The notes below the pieces were generated by a model that was given only the letters and a program-made list of their open reading frames with translations, did not search any database and had not been told where the DNA came from. From Branchinecta lynchi (taxonomy: Eukaryota; Arthropoda; Branchiopoda; Anostraca; Branchinectidae), in the NCBI GenBank assembly GCA_023053575.1, contig JAKZAP010000018.1, positions 17,946,202 to 18,010,201 on the forward strand: a DNA stretch of 64,000 bases. Direction: 5' to 3'. The position numbers were made by a program, and so were the translations under genes. Below, in pieces: positions 43,573 to 54,370 of this stretch. Every line of letters begins with the position of its first letter. The first letter of the stretch is position 1.

Positions 43573-44886
43573 TTGGCTACTTGGCGCTTTTGGTCAACTC
43601 CGAGGCTGTTCTCTCTGTATATTAATGATTTCCATGAGTACTTGGTGGATGCAGGTGCCCCGTTGTTGAGTTTAGATATTTGCCAACTATGTGCCCTTTT
43701 GTTTGCCGATGACATAGTATTGTTTGCTGAATCTCCGGAAAAATTGCAATTTTTGTTAGATAGGACCCAGGAGTACCTTAGAAACAAGGAATTGAGCCTT
43801 AATGTGAGTAAGTCGGTGATGATGGTATTCAGGAAAGGTGGGAAAGTGAGAGAGAGTGAAAAAGTAATGTGTAAAGGAGAAGTTTTGGAGATTAAGGAGG
43901 ATTTTGTATATTTAGGTGTGAGATTATCAAGTAATGCTAAGTTTGGAAAACAAGTAGAGTTAAGCGAGAGGAAAGGTAAACGTGGGGCGTATGCCATAGT
44001 CGGTAGTGATTTGGGGAAAATAAAGGACATGAGAATGCACAAGCAGTTGTTTTCAACGAAAGTAGTCACTGCTATGCATTACGGTTCCGAAATTTGGGGA
44101 TTCCAGCAAGGACAAAAATTGGAAGGAATCCAGTTGCAGTATTTTAAGAGGGTGCTAGGAGTAAGTATAAGAACAAATAGTCTAGTTATTAAAGGAGATT
44201 TAGGGCTATTGTCGTTGCGTAGTAGAAGATTAGTTAATATGATTCGATATTGGGAGAGATTGTTAAGTTTGCCTAGAGTGAGGCTCCTGAAAGCGGCATA
44301 TTTGGAAGTATTGAAAGATTTGAAAAGTGATGCGTGGCCGCAACAAATAAAAAAAATAATTGAAGATTGTGGTCTAGGGGGAGTGTGGAATGAGGGAGCA
44401 GGGCCATCATATCCACTAGGGGAGATAGCCAAGTTAGTAAAAGATAGGCTGAAAGACCAGGAGATTCAATTGTGGAGTTGCGGTGTGCAGAGTTCGTATT
44501 CTTTGAAGTGGTATGTTTTGGCTAAAGAGGTTTGGGGGAAGGAACTGTTTTTTAAAGCGGGGCTTAGACCAGAGGAACTTAAATGGATGGTGAGTCTGAG
44601 GGCGGATTCTCTACCATTGGGGGAAAGAAGAAAGTTTATAGGTAAAGTTAAGCTATGTTCTGGTCCTTACTTCTGCCCTATGTGCGGTTCACTAGGAGAG
44701 GATATTTTGCATCTGGTGGGTGGATGCGTTGAATTAAATGATCTGCGTAAAGAGATTTTTGGATATAGTAGGTTGGAGGAGGAGGATTTGGTTAAGGTGA
44801 TGGGGAAGAAAAATTTTGGGGACCTTCGTCGGCTTGGGAGGTTCCTCAAGCAGTCTATGGAGCATCGGGAGCGTTTTTTGGAGTAA
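43573..44886 (+). CDS. LINE-A reverse transcriptase C-terminal part plus zinc knuckle
   Basis: An uninterrupted frame of about 437 codons. Near the start is the RT line RLFSLYINDF, then the catalytic LLFADDIVLFAE (FADD at 43702-43713) and NKELSLNVSKSVMMVF. EDFVYLGVRLSSNAKFG follows, then the thumb and linker region (KVVTAMHYGSEIWGFQQGQK). The C-terminus has a knuckle CPMCGSLGEDILHLVGGC at about 44671-44728 and ends in LGRFLKQSMEHRERFLE. In an intact element it would copy RNA at a nicked target. The endonuclease and the first RT motifs are missing. The frame also extends about 43 codons upstream through the inserted repeat at 43449-43563, which I exclude. Being open over 1.3 kb suggests a young copy. 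Confidence 0.9.
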   Translation: MATWRFWSTPRLFSLYINDFHEYLVDAGAPLLSLDICQLCALLFADDIVLFAESPEKLQFLLDRTQEYLRNKELSLNVSKSVMMVFRKGGKVRESEKVMCKGEVLEIKEDFVYLGVRLSSNAKFGKQVELSERKGKRGAYAIVGSDLGKIKDMRMHKQLFSTKVVTAMHYGSEIWGFQQGQKLEGIQLQYFKRVLGVSIRTNSLVIKGDLGLLSLRSRRLVNMIRYWERLLSLPRVRLLKAAYLEVLKDLKSDAWPQQIKKIIEDCGLGGVWNEGAGPSYPLGEIAKLVKDRLKDQEIQLWSCGVQSSYSLKWYVLAKEVWGKELFFKAGLRPEELKWMVSLRADSLPLGERRKFIGKVKLCSGPYFCPMCGSLGEDILHLVGGCVELNDLRKEIFGYSRLEEEDLVKVMGKKNFGDLRRLGRFLKQSMEHRERFLE

Positions 44887-45000
44887 GGGTTCCCTCCTTT
44901 CGGCGTAAACATTGTGTTTGTGAGTGCTATTTTGTGTTTATGTTATTTTCCTACCATGGCCCGACGGGCTTTTTGGAAATAAATTCATTCATTCATTCAT
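43573..45000 (+). mobile_element. LINE-A, longest copy, 5'-truncated
   Basis: Runs from inside the reverse transcriptase to the (ATTC)n tail at 44982-45000, which follows CCATGGCCCGACGGGC and TTTTTGGAAATAAATTC. The 3' end matches the minus-strand fragments at 688-1099 and 5297-5350. It begins at the small insertion that separates it from unrelated LINE-E sequence. Confidence 0.88.
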
Positions 45001-45680
45001 CGTCCTCATATCTAGTTCTGCTTCTTCTTCGGCAGCATGTTTTCGATAATTCTTTCGTTCAAGTACCTTCGTTACTGGGCGCCAGATGGCGAACAGCAAT
45101 CTGCAGAAAATTTGTCGGTGGCCGGCGGTATCGTGCCAGTGCCGTGCCGAGGTGTACACCGGTGGCGGAGAGAGAGCAACCCCTCGCAGTACACTTGAAA
45201 TCGCAGATTTTTATTTTTTTTTACCGGTAGCTAATTCAGTTTTATTTTTAAACAGAACGATCAAACCGAATATTCGGAAGTTCATCAAAATATATAGTAC
45301 TTTAAGCTCAAAGGAACAAACACATAACGATTAATTTCTTTGATATGATATAATTGTGCCCGAATTGCGCTTCGATTAGAAAGCACTCAGCTCGGTTACA
45401 CAATTTTGTTTTAGGTAAATGTACACTGAACCTCACTGAACTGTACCTTAATTAGGTGATCTGAAGTTGAAGAACCTGGTTTTAAAGATAGTTCGACTAC
45501 TACCACAACTAATACCCAGTACCTGGTCCGGTACTAACCGAATATCTAGTATGCGTCTGCACCTTGAAGTCGCTTGAAGTTATAGTAACTTTAAAATAAA
45601 GTTTGTACTCTTATTCGGATTTATGCTGTGATTTGTAACTATTCGATGATATCAAGTTTAACAAAAATTTACTTGTTATT
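45001..45680. other. Intergenic, no gene recognised
   Basis: 45060-45180 is GC-richer (GGTGGCCGGCGGTATCGTGC), but no protein pattern or RNA is recognised. The remainder is AT-rich. Confidence 0.4.
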
Positions 45681-45784
45681 TGGATAGGTTTCTGTTCCAT
45701 TCTCTTTCGAGAGTCTCCTTATGGTTCCCTCGATGGTTCCTTGGGTTCTTCGCGTGCTCATCGTCTCTGTATTCAAGTCTAATA

Positions 45785-46300
45785 GTCCTGTACTCCGCTC
45801 TGTTCTCCCGATGTACTCCCATTTTTCTCCCGTACTCCCATTGTACTCCCTTTGTACTCGCGTACTCCCATTGTACTCCTGATGTACTCCCATTGTACTC
45901 CTGTACTCCCGTTGTACTCCACACAAGTACCCCGCGTACTCCCGATGTCCTCACGAACTCTCTGTACTCTGGTTGTACTCTCCTTCGGAATTGTACACTC
46001 GTACATCAAAACCCTTGGTTGCGAGGCCCTGTGCTGGACACCCCAGATTCCGGATGTCTGGAAGGTACCATAAAGGCAATCGATTCGAGAGACAGAACAA
46101 ATATGCAAATGTAGGAAGGAAAGGGAAAGTGATTGACAGTTGTGACTGGGATGCAACAGATATTTGAAATGCGAAGGGTACATCTAGGAAATGTTGAAGA
46201 ATCGCAAAATTGCATATCATCATTATCATGAAAATCTGGAAGGGTTGGCTTGACAATGCGGAAGCCCCGGACGTCTGGGAATCTGGAAGGTGAAGCCTGG
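45785..46300 (+). repeat. Minisatellite element (GTACTCC)n, copy 2
   Basis: About fifteen GTACTCC-type units at 45788-45990, then GCGAGGCCCTGTGCTGG, CCCCAGATTCCGG and a spacer. It ends GGAATCTGGAAGGTGAAGCC at about 46276-46295. The flank is inverted relative to copy 1 at 41425-41800 while the repeat units have the same orientation. Confidence 0.7.
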
Positions 46301-46434
46301 CTTTTATTTACAGAGCAAACTTTGCCACAAGCTTTAAGGTCAGCCGAAAACTCTTTCAAAATAATTGAATGAGAAGATTCAAAATGTGTTCCTTCATTTT
46401 AGAAGACTTTTTAGGATGACAGGTCTATTTTGCG

Positions 46435-46640
46435 TTCTGGAATCCTTTCCTTTTGCTGTGGTTTCTCACTTTTCAGCCACGGCGCGCACATTTTTCAAAA
46501 ATTTTGCGTCCAAACTCCACTTCGAAGAACGGAAAGTTTGGGTAGAGTTTACAAGCACTAACAAGAGAATTGCCGATTTCATGGGGAAAGTTTCAGTGTC
46601 TTCACAAAACAGTTTTTGGGAATCATTTTATCGTTGAAAG
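46435..46640. repeat. Dispersed repeat, copy 2
   Basis: Complement of the repeat at 27452-27650 (TTTTCAGCCACGGCGCGCAC, CAAGAGAATTGCCGATTTCA). The plus-strand peptide pattern FSATART...FASKL parallels the minus-strand pattern there. Function unknown. Confidence 0.5.
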
Positions 46641-46845
46641 GTTGTTTCTAGTGAGAGTTGTGCTTTCAGTCTTCGAAGTCGTTGCTGGTTGCCATGGCCG
46701 AACTGCATTTGAAGCTGATACTCCCAATTTGGGTGACGTGGGGGGTTTACTTTTTTACCCCAATTTTAGCCTGTAAGTTTTTGGCATGAGTTTGCGCCGA
46801 CCCGCCTGGTCTACTAGTGATTAAGAGTATCTTACTATCTATAGG

Positions 46846-47299
46846 CTACTTTTGAATCATCGTGTTATAAAATACCAATTTTTTGCTCTTGGCCTGGTTT
46901 CCACTGCCCATGCTCGGTCTTTGTCCGCGTTGCAAGTTGTTTACAACGCGGGTTTTCGGAAATTTTTCCGTTTGGCTAGGCGATGCAGTGTCGGTGGTGC
47001 AATGGTTGAGAAAAGAGTTGCTACCCTGAAGGAGCTGCGCCGCAAAGCTAATGTTGCTATGTTTTGTCGGTTAAAAGATTGCGATAATGATTTGGTGGCT
47101 TTTGCTGCCCTACCCATTTTTTATGTGCTACCCGTATGGAAGGGTATCCTCCTGGATATCTTTTGCATGGGGTAGATTTCTCTTGTGTTTTTGTTCAGTG
47201 TCTGTTTTTAGTGTATGTTTGTTTGTTGTTATTATGGTCTTATGGACTGAAATAAAGTAGTAATAAAAAAAAAAAAAAAAAAAAAAAAAAATAATAATA
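46846..47299 (+). mobile_element. LINE-C 3' end with poly(A) tail (copy 1)
   Basis: A short C-terminal coding remnant, a 3' UTR, then TGAAATAAAGTAGTAATAAA and a poly(A) run at 47267-47291. Same family as 62583-63052, which has a TGAT-type tail instead. Confidence 0.7.
46852..47175 (+). pseudogene. LINE-C ORF C-terminal fragment
   Basis: An open frame of about 105 codons is the tail of a non-LTR retrotransposon polyprotein. Lines such as SALQVVYNAGFRKFFRLARR, CSVGGAMVEKRVATLKELRR and DNDLVAFAALP parallel those of the copy at 62626-62940 (TVGYNQAARRFFRL, CCTLREIMRKARSSFF, SLVRLAADP). The two share pattern rather than exact sequence, which supports protein origin. No RT or endonuclease remains. 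Confidence 0.65.
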
Positions 47300-47556
47300 A
47301 AAAATTGCACTTTTTTGTTGTTTCGTTTTTTCTTCTTTTCGTATCTGTCTTGTATGGGCTTAAATTAATAACAATAACCTTTTAGTGAAGCTTCTTGATT
47401 GGTCAGTGTGGTTTCATCGTTCGGTTTAACAAGCTCACGTGAGTTCTCACGCTTCATCTACTGCGTTATGCCATCTAGCACATTTTGACAATTTGAAGTG
47501 TTAGTAGTAAACAAATCTAAAAATAGTAAACTAATCAGAAGCTCTTCATAGATAAA

Positions 47557-47979
47557 GGATCGACTAAAAGAAGGCAAGACAAGGCCCGGCATGGTGCAGA
47601 AGGCACGAGTAATAAAAAGAGATTAGCAAGTAGTCAGGCCCGTATCGGGGGGGGGGGGGGGGGGAGGTGCCTGCTGGTCGGACAAAAAAGTACGAAAAAA
47701 CACATAGATCAGAGGGAAAAGCTTATAAAAAATGATTATTTTTGTATGTTTCGATGGGAGGTTTCAACCCCCTACCCCCCCCCCCCCCTGGATACGGCCT
47801 TGCAAGTAGGAGAAGTAGAAAAGTAAGTTACAGTTCTTAGCTCCAGAGCCTAAAAGAAGGCACGATTGTACATTGTTTATGCCCCTCAGTATGAAGCATC
47901 CCTTCTAGTTTTCGTGCCTCTTTTTAGTACTCGTGCCTCCTATACTATGTCGTGCCGTGCCTCTTTTTAGTCGATCCCC
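47557..47979. mobile_element. MULE-like TIR element (copy 2), carrying a nested hAT MITE
   Basis: Ends GGATCGACTAAAAG and CTTTTTAGTCGATCC, flanked by the 9-bp duplication ATAGATAAA (47548-47556 and 47980-47988). Interior lines (GCACGAGTAATAAAA, GATTAGCAAGTAG, GTACTCGTGCCTCCTA) match 12636-12894. Without the nested insertion it is about 247 bp. Confidence 0.88.
47635..47802. mobile_element. hAT MITE nested in the MULE-like element
   Basis: Ends CAGGCCCGTATC and GATACGGCCTTG, with a G-run after the left end and a C-run before the right end. Flanks are CAAGTAGT (47627-47634) and CAAGTAGG (47803-47810), an 8-bp duplication with one mismatch. 168 bp, no ORF. Confidence 0.85.
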
Positions 47980-48055
47980 ATAGATAAAGATCAGGGTTTA
48001 CCTCGTTATTATTAACACGATAGTCCTTATATACTGACACGACCGTGATTTACAA

Positions 48056-48545
48056 TGATATGATATGATATGATGATATGATATTTATTGCAAAAAGCCA
48101 ACTGGCCTTAGCAATACCACAAAAATCACTTACAATAAAACAAAACAACAAAAACAAAAATGAAAATCCTAGGTATAGCTTAATAACACTTACATTAGAT
48201 CCTCCCGATGCTTTGCTGCCAACCGGACGAACACTGCCAAATTTCTCATTACTGCGAAACACTTGTCTCCAATCAGATCTACTAACCCTTCCTCCCCTAA
48301 AGCACTCCTCCCAAACATTTCTTCCCTTAATCCCCCCCCCCCCAACTCACCACATTCACACATAAAATGTAACAGACTCTCATCAATTTCACCACACAGA
48401 GGGCAAAAATATGGACCATCACGTACCCTGTTTTTCTCCATGTATTTCCTTTTTTCCCCAAGTGGTAGTGCGTTCCCCCTTAAACAAACTAGTGCCTCTA
48501 AACTTTTCGCATCCAAACCCGCCCAAAAATATAATTCCTCCCCCC
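48056..48545 (-). mobile_element. LINE-B 3' end (longer copy)
   Basis: Minus-strand copy with the (ATATC)n tail at 48056-48083 (TATGATATGATATGATGATA), then the same 3' UTR as 16496-16690, then coding sequence. Truncated at about 48545. Confidence 0.8.
48190..48516 (-). pseudogene. LINE-B ORF C-terminal fragment with zinc knuckle
   Basis: About 108 open codons on the minus strand. Lines are CLRGNALPLGEKRKYMEKNR, the knuckle CPLCGEIDESLLHFMCEC, an expanded Gly run (a C homopolymer on the plus strand at about 48333-48345) and a tail FVRLAAKHRED. The order equals that of LINE-A (RADSLPLGERRKFIG, CPMCG, HRERF), so the two families are related. The Gly run may reflect a slipped homopolymer. No RT is left. 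Confidence 0.75.
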
Positions 48546-49015
48546 ATCCCTCTTTAGCTGATATTTACCCACGGTAAATACAACTGTAATTAACGTTTAA
48601 CTCTGAAATACTTCGTGTTGCAAGGTTGAGTCATTCCCATCCGTCAGCATGGAAAATCAACCATGCATACTGGGCAATCATCTGATTACTAATACACGGA
48701 AAGAATGTCATATTAGAATCTGGGATATCCTTAATAAAACAGTAATCCTGCGGGGATTCTAATGATTTCTAGTTCCAGGAAATGTTTGGTACTAACAAAA
48801 TTCTTTCCTATTATCAAACACAATTACATGTCGGAGACGATTGCCGGAAAAATTCCAATTGGATTAAGTATCATTTCGGCCGAGATCGTAAAGAGATCAT
48901 TGGAAAGCAAATCTTTCATAAAGTATAAGGTACCAGAGCGGCCGGCTAGTCACTGACCTCGAAAAAATCGGTGAAGTTTGGGCCACCAACTTTGAAAGCT
49001 TGTTAAATCGACCGA

Positions 49016-49622
49016 CATCAAGAGCGTGTTCCATCCTTGTACAAGTAGGAACTATTAGTTACTATTTCCGTTCCATGCTCACCAAAAGTTACTACGCTGA
49101 CCGTTCCATCCTTCTCGAAATAGTAACTATTGGCTTACCACGCTCGGGAGCATAGTAAGCGTAGTAACTACGGATCTCTGTACGTGATTGGTCAGATTCG
49201 CCCGTGGCATGATATTCTGCTGGAAAATAGAAAAATCGTTCCAGCCAGAGATTTTGACGTCATGCGTAGTAAGTACGGTTAGTAGGATGGAATACGCTCC
49301 AACTGAACAACCGGGAGCGTGCTCCACCATACTTACCGTAGTTACTCCACTGACGCCACGAATTCTGGCTTTTTGCAGTCAAGGCTGGAACGATTTTTCT
49401 ATTTTCCAGCAGAATATTATGCCATGAGTGAATCCGACCAATTACCGTTGCAGAGATGTGTAGCTCCCGCGCTTACTTCGCTCCCGAGCACGGGGAGCAA
49501 ATAGTTACTATTAGTTACTATTTCGAGAAGGTTGGAACATTCAGCGTAGTAACTTTTTACGAGGTTGGAACGACAATAGTAATCAATAGTTACTATTGTT
49601 AGAAGTGTGAAACACGCCCCTG
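49016..49622. mobile_element. Foldback MITE, ~600 bp
   Basis: AGAGCGTGTTCCATCC at about 49020 is mirrored by GTGTGAAACACGCCCC at about 49606. Inside, GAAATAGTAACTATT, GCTTACCACGCTCGGGAGC and GGAAAATAGAAAAATCGTTC have inverted partners. Together they form long arms on both sides of about 49310. Part of one arm is at 42000-42165. Superfamily unclear. Confidence 0.65.
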
Positions 49623-50102
49623 AGATACCAGGCAAGCCTTTCGTCAGGCTAGCAGCATGCTGTGACTCACCCATGACAGCCGAAGCCACTCAGAGAAGCT
49701 GAAAACAAAACAGCGAGTCGCCCGGAAAAGAATAACTGCATCTAAAATGCTGAACCGGTCTGTAACCGCCAGCCTAGTAGTTTGGATGACACTGTATAAC
49801 CTGATATGAGAAACTGAAACGGTTCCCCGTCAGTTGACAAAGAGAACTTTCACCAAACTCTTGAAAAGCGTGACTCCACTAGATGCGAAAGCTGGTGAGG
49901 GATTCGGAGAAACCGGAGATTGCCAAAAGAACCTTAAAGGACCCCTCACACTATTTACTCTTCAACCCCCCGTATATACAAATAATTGAATACTTTAAGA
50001 CTAGGCTCTGCTTTCAACAAATTATCCACGGCGTTGGCTGTTTCAAGTCTTTTCCGACACGCTTTGACTCGTGGCGAAAACGGGAAAAATTTACATAACC
50101 GG
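49623..50102. other. Intergenic, no gene recognised
   Basis: No convincing ORF or repeat. Moderate GC, one possible poly-pyrimidine stretch. Confidence 0.35.
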
Positions 50103-50630
50103 TTTTGGGGATCCAAAAACGTAAGTGGAGGGATACCTATGACATCGCAAAAGTTGTCCGTCTATCCATCCGTCTGTCTGTTAGCACGATAACTCTAGAA
50201 GGGGCTGAGGTATTTTGTTCAAATTTGGCACGATGACTCTTTCGGTCAAAGTACAGGTCAGTTTGATGGTGGGCTCTGTAGCTCTATATTTAGGGGTGGG
50301 GGAGGGGGTTGACATTAAGAGGCAACAAATTCATAAGAGGCAACAATTCATTGAGAAGGTAAGGAGGTCCGCTGAATCCATATCTAAACTTGGTTTTCTT
50401 GCTGGATAAATGGTTAATCACGAGTTCGGTTGATACTGGAAATTTGGTTGAAGCTCAAAGTTGTGTCTGAAACCGATTAGAGATTCGGTATCGGGGCAAA
50501 GAGACATGCTGAATCCATTTTTGAACTTTATTTTAACAGTAAAAATATTCAAGGAATCTGACGAAGTCTGAATGGCGAAGACATAACCCAATCGTTTGAA
50601 TCAAATGTTAGATTTGTGGGATCCCATCGA
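50103..50630 (+). mobile_element. R2 modular repeat, plus strand
   Basis: Left end TTTTGGGGATCCAAAAACG (one base off the palindrome), then GTAAGTGGAGGGATACCTAT, GACATCGCAAAAGTTGTCCG, a GTCTGTCTG stretch and CACGATAACTCTAGAAGG. Modules follow and the right end is GTGGGATCCCATCGAAACC at about 50615-50633. Confidence 0.75.
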
Positions 50631-51662
50631 AACCTTGTTCTGATGGAAAAACTTCTCGCAGACAAACGTCGACAGCGTGATATGCATCGACGGTACTAAA
50701 AGACGGTAAGTGAGGAAATCAACGAGGTCTTGTTAGAGGGGTTAGAATGTACCTTAAAAAGTTTGAACCTTCGGGCTTAGAGATGGTTGGAGGGATTACC
50801 GAAGTAGGCTACGTCAGTATTATAGGCAAGACATATCCTTTAAAGGACAAGTTGGATAACTTATGGTAGTAATTCATTCTACATCAGATAGTATTTGCAT
50901 CCACTCTCATTCCCGAGATTCTCCACTTCAAAAGTAAATCCTATCCCCTCTACTAGCAATACACTGGTTATCACGCTTGCCACGTGTGTTCTCTTTACGT
51001 TATCTATCAGGCGACCGACCATTGTTTCTGAGGAGCTTATCCGTCCGAAGTCTGGTTATGCAAATTTTGCCAAGATTGTTATCCAATGCAAAGGAGATGG
51101 AAAGAGGCTAAAAACAGCTGAAGCCGTGTGTATTTTTCTGTAAGCACAGCTTAGTTGTAAAGCGGTCAACTGTCTCTGAACATCTGAGCAGAAACGCTGT
51201 CGTGCGAGGTGTCCTTTAATAGAGTCATTGAGTGTTATTTTGAGGTAAGAAATCATGATGATCGCACATGCACTTAGGTTTTATGATGGGTCACTAATAC
51301 TCTATATGGCTAAGTCCAAAGCACGCCGGCGATCCTCAGGAAGAAGGAGTAAGCGTGTCTGTACGACTCAAACTCAACGACTCAAATCCTGTGTCAATCA
51401 ATCACCGCGATCTTTGGCTGCAGCTCTGACACCACTTCTGCCTTTCTTTCGCTAGATACCCAGAGAGGCCGGAGATTTTGCATCGACAAGGAGAGATACC
51501 CCTGGTTCACACTGCTGCGATTTCTCGCAAAATTCTGCGTCATGCGACAGACAACACAAATCACGCGACAAGCAAAGCAGAACTTAGCGTTTTGTTTTGG
51601 ATGTGTTGAAATATTTCAACTGATCCGTCATAACGTATGTGATTTTTTGAGGAAAGGAAAAG
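50631..51662. other. Intergenic; isolated half of the TTAA MITE end
   Basis: No gene recognised. GAGGTGTCCTTTAATAGAGT at about 51207-51226 looks like a lone right end of the TTAA MITE family, with no partner found nearby. Confidence 0.35.
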
Positions 51663-53994
51663 AAACAAGAGCTACGAGTTCATATGGCAATTGTATGAGT
51701 AGGCTGTACAAGAAAGTAGATGAGAACCTCACAAAATACACCCGCCATCCAAAAATGCGGTTCGGAAATAGAAATAGGATATTTAGTTTCATTCATTTCT
51801 GAGCAGTTCCGGCATCGTCTCGATTGTCTGTAGCAAATGCACATGACTGTTCAAACTTTCATCCCAATAAATCCATTTGTTTGATCCCTAGACGTGCTAC
51901 ACGATTTCCGGTACTCACTCTATCTCCACCTACCGTGGCCGAATCTGGTTGGGAATAAAAAAAATCGACCACCTTCGTTTATACAATCTTCGTTTATAGC
52001 ATCTTCGTTTATACCATCTATCAAGTTTCACTCGAATCTGAGCATTTTTGGAAAGTTCCGGTACCCCCCCCCTCCCACCAACGTTGTCGGAGCCGGTTCG
52101 GGCCCAATCTCTTAATCCCCTGTTCCTGTCCATCAAGCTTGACTGAAATTGGAGCATAGCCTATCTGCAAGTTTCCAGTACTACCTTGGTAGTACTGGCT
52201 TTCCAGTACTACCTTGGCCGAATTCGGCCCGGACGCCAAATAACAAATCTAGGCCGCATAAACTCGGCACTGTCGAATTGCCTCTCATTCGGTCCATCAG
52301 TTTGGTTTTTGTGCATGTCAAAAGCCCCCCCACCCCCAATTCCCCTAATCGTGGTCGCATATGGTTCGAACGCATGTTTTACATGGCGAGGCCATCGATT
52401 CGTATCACCCATGAAGTTTCACTCGAATCAGACCACTCGTTCGCAATTTATAGAAGTCAATTTCCATATTTCTCTTCTCTTGCTCCCCAAAAAATGCTCG
52501 GATCTAGGAACGGAAGTTTCCGGGGGTATGTTGAGTCAGGTTCTTAAGTCAAGATAATTCGGGTCGCTAATATGCCTGCAAAGTTTCGTTGTCGTTTTAC
52601 ATCTGGAACTATTCTAACTCACGACTACCGGAATTCCAGGAAACCCCCTCCGACTCCCCCCACAGAGCCCCGAAACCATCTGGCTCCGTCAATTTCATCT
52701 AGGCCTAATGCTTGTTCCATCCATTAAGTTTGATCCCAATCCCTCTGCTTTTAGAGTTTCTTGAGTTTTCCACCCCCCCCCCCATCCCCACAGGTATCGG
52801 ACCCGACCCGGACGTGACACTGAACGTCCGAGGCGATAGCTCACCAGACAAGTTTCATTCAAATCCGATCACCCGTTCAAAAGTTATGCACGCTTACTAG
52901 ATTCCGGACTCCCGATCCACCCACTCCCCCCACGATGGTCGGGTAGGGGAAACGGCTGTTCTCAAGTCAATCTGTTCGGATCCCTGACATACCAGCCAAG
53001 TTTCATCGCCCTAGGACATCAGGAAGTATGCCGAACTCGCGGGTTCGCTAGAAATCCGGACTCCCCCCCCAACTCCCCCACAGTGCCCTGATCCGGTCCG
53101 GTTATGTCAATGACGTGTCTAGGACCTGTGCTTGTTTTTCCCACCAAGTTTCATCCCGATCCCTCCACTTTAAGCGTTTCTCAAAATTTCCGGTTCCCTC
53201 CTCCAACTCCCCCCAGTGTCATCGGATCCGGCCTGGATTTAAAGTGAGATGTCTGAGACACGAGGTTATCCTAAATATCAATTTTCATCAAGATCCGATC
53301 ACCCGTTCGCAAGCTAAAAATACCTCAAATTTTGGCTTCACCCTCCCTCCACTCCCCCCCCCCCAGATGGTCGAATCGGGGAATTGACGATTTCCTATTT
53401 AATTTGGTCGGGTCCGAAACATACCTGTAAATTTCCATCGTCCCAGCACATCAGGAAGCACGGAACTCTCGGGATCACTACAAATTTGGACTTCTCCCCC
53501 TCCCCCAACTCCCCCAAAGTGAGCGAATCCGTTCCGGTTATATCAGTCACGTATCTAGGACTTTTGCTTGTACTTTCCATCAAGTTTCATCAGGATCCCT
53601 CCACTCTAAGTGTTTTCCAAGATTTCCGGTTTACCCCTCCAACTCCCCCCAGTGTCACCGGATCCGGTCTGGATTTAAAATGGAGGGTCTGAGACACGAA
53701 GGCCTTTTATATATTAAGTTTCATTAAGATCCGATCACCCGTTCGTAAGCTAAAAATATCTCATTTTTCCTATTTTTTCCGGATTCCCCCTCCCTCCACT
53801 CCCCTCCAGATGGTCGGATCGAGGAAGCGACAATTTCTAATTTAATCTGGTCCAGTTCTTGATATGCCTGCCAAGTTTCATCGTCCTAGCTTATCTGGAA
53901 GTGCCCGAACTAGCAAAACCGGGACCGACAGACCGACTGACGGACAGAAATTACAATCGCTATATGGCACTTGAGTAAGCTCAAGTGCCATAAA
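51663..53994 (+). mobile_element. R1 modular repeat, near full length (copy 10)
   Basis: The cleanest copy. Left end CAAGAGCTACGAGTTCATATGG (51666-51687 region), the variant left section shared with 5359 and 9457, then modules in repeating order. Type 1 is AAGTTTCATCCCGATCCC with CTCCACT. Type 2 is TTTCATCAAGATCCGATCAC with ATGGTCGGATCGGGG. Type 3 is AAGTTTCATCGTCCTAGC with CTGGAAGT. The right end has CGACAGACCGACTGACGG, then the hairpin GGCACTTGAG/CTCAAGTGCC at 53966-53989 and ATAAAA. Confidence 0.8.
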
Positions 53995-54004
53995 AACAAA
54001 GATT

Positions 54005-54370
54005 AGTTACTTTTCAAGACTAAAAATTACTCTACCTTGTCTGACTAATCCTAGGATGGCCGAATGCAAAACATCTTCTGAATAGACCTTTGTTAACCTG
54101 TTTTGAGTAAGATGACATATAGGGTTTGACTGGAAATTTCCTAGTAAGTGGGTGAGTATTCAGATAGGTAATCTCCCAGCATCGTCAGAGTTCGTTTCCT
54201 CAAGGGCTTCTTTGCCGTTTTGTAGAATAATCTCGACGAAAATTTTTGTTTTCCTTTTGCGTCTGCGTGGTGGTGTGAACGTTCATGCGATTCTGTCGCA
54301 CGTCGGAACATCAAAGAAAATATCGTGTCGCATACGAAGCAGCAGTGTGAACCTAGGATAGTCATCAAGA
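54005..54370. repeat. R4 repeat, copy 1
   Basis: TAATCCTAGGATG, ATATAGGGTTTGACTGGAAA and AGAATAATCTCGACGAAAAT recur in the same order at 62500-62582 and 63053-63250, where a LINE splits them. It lies between two R1 copies that face each other. Confidence 0.65.
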
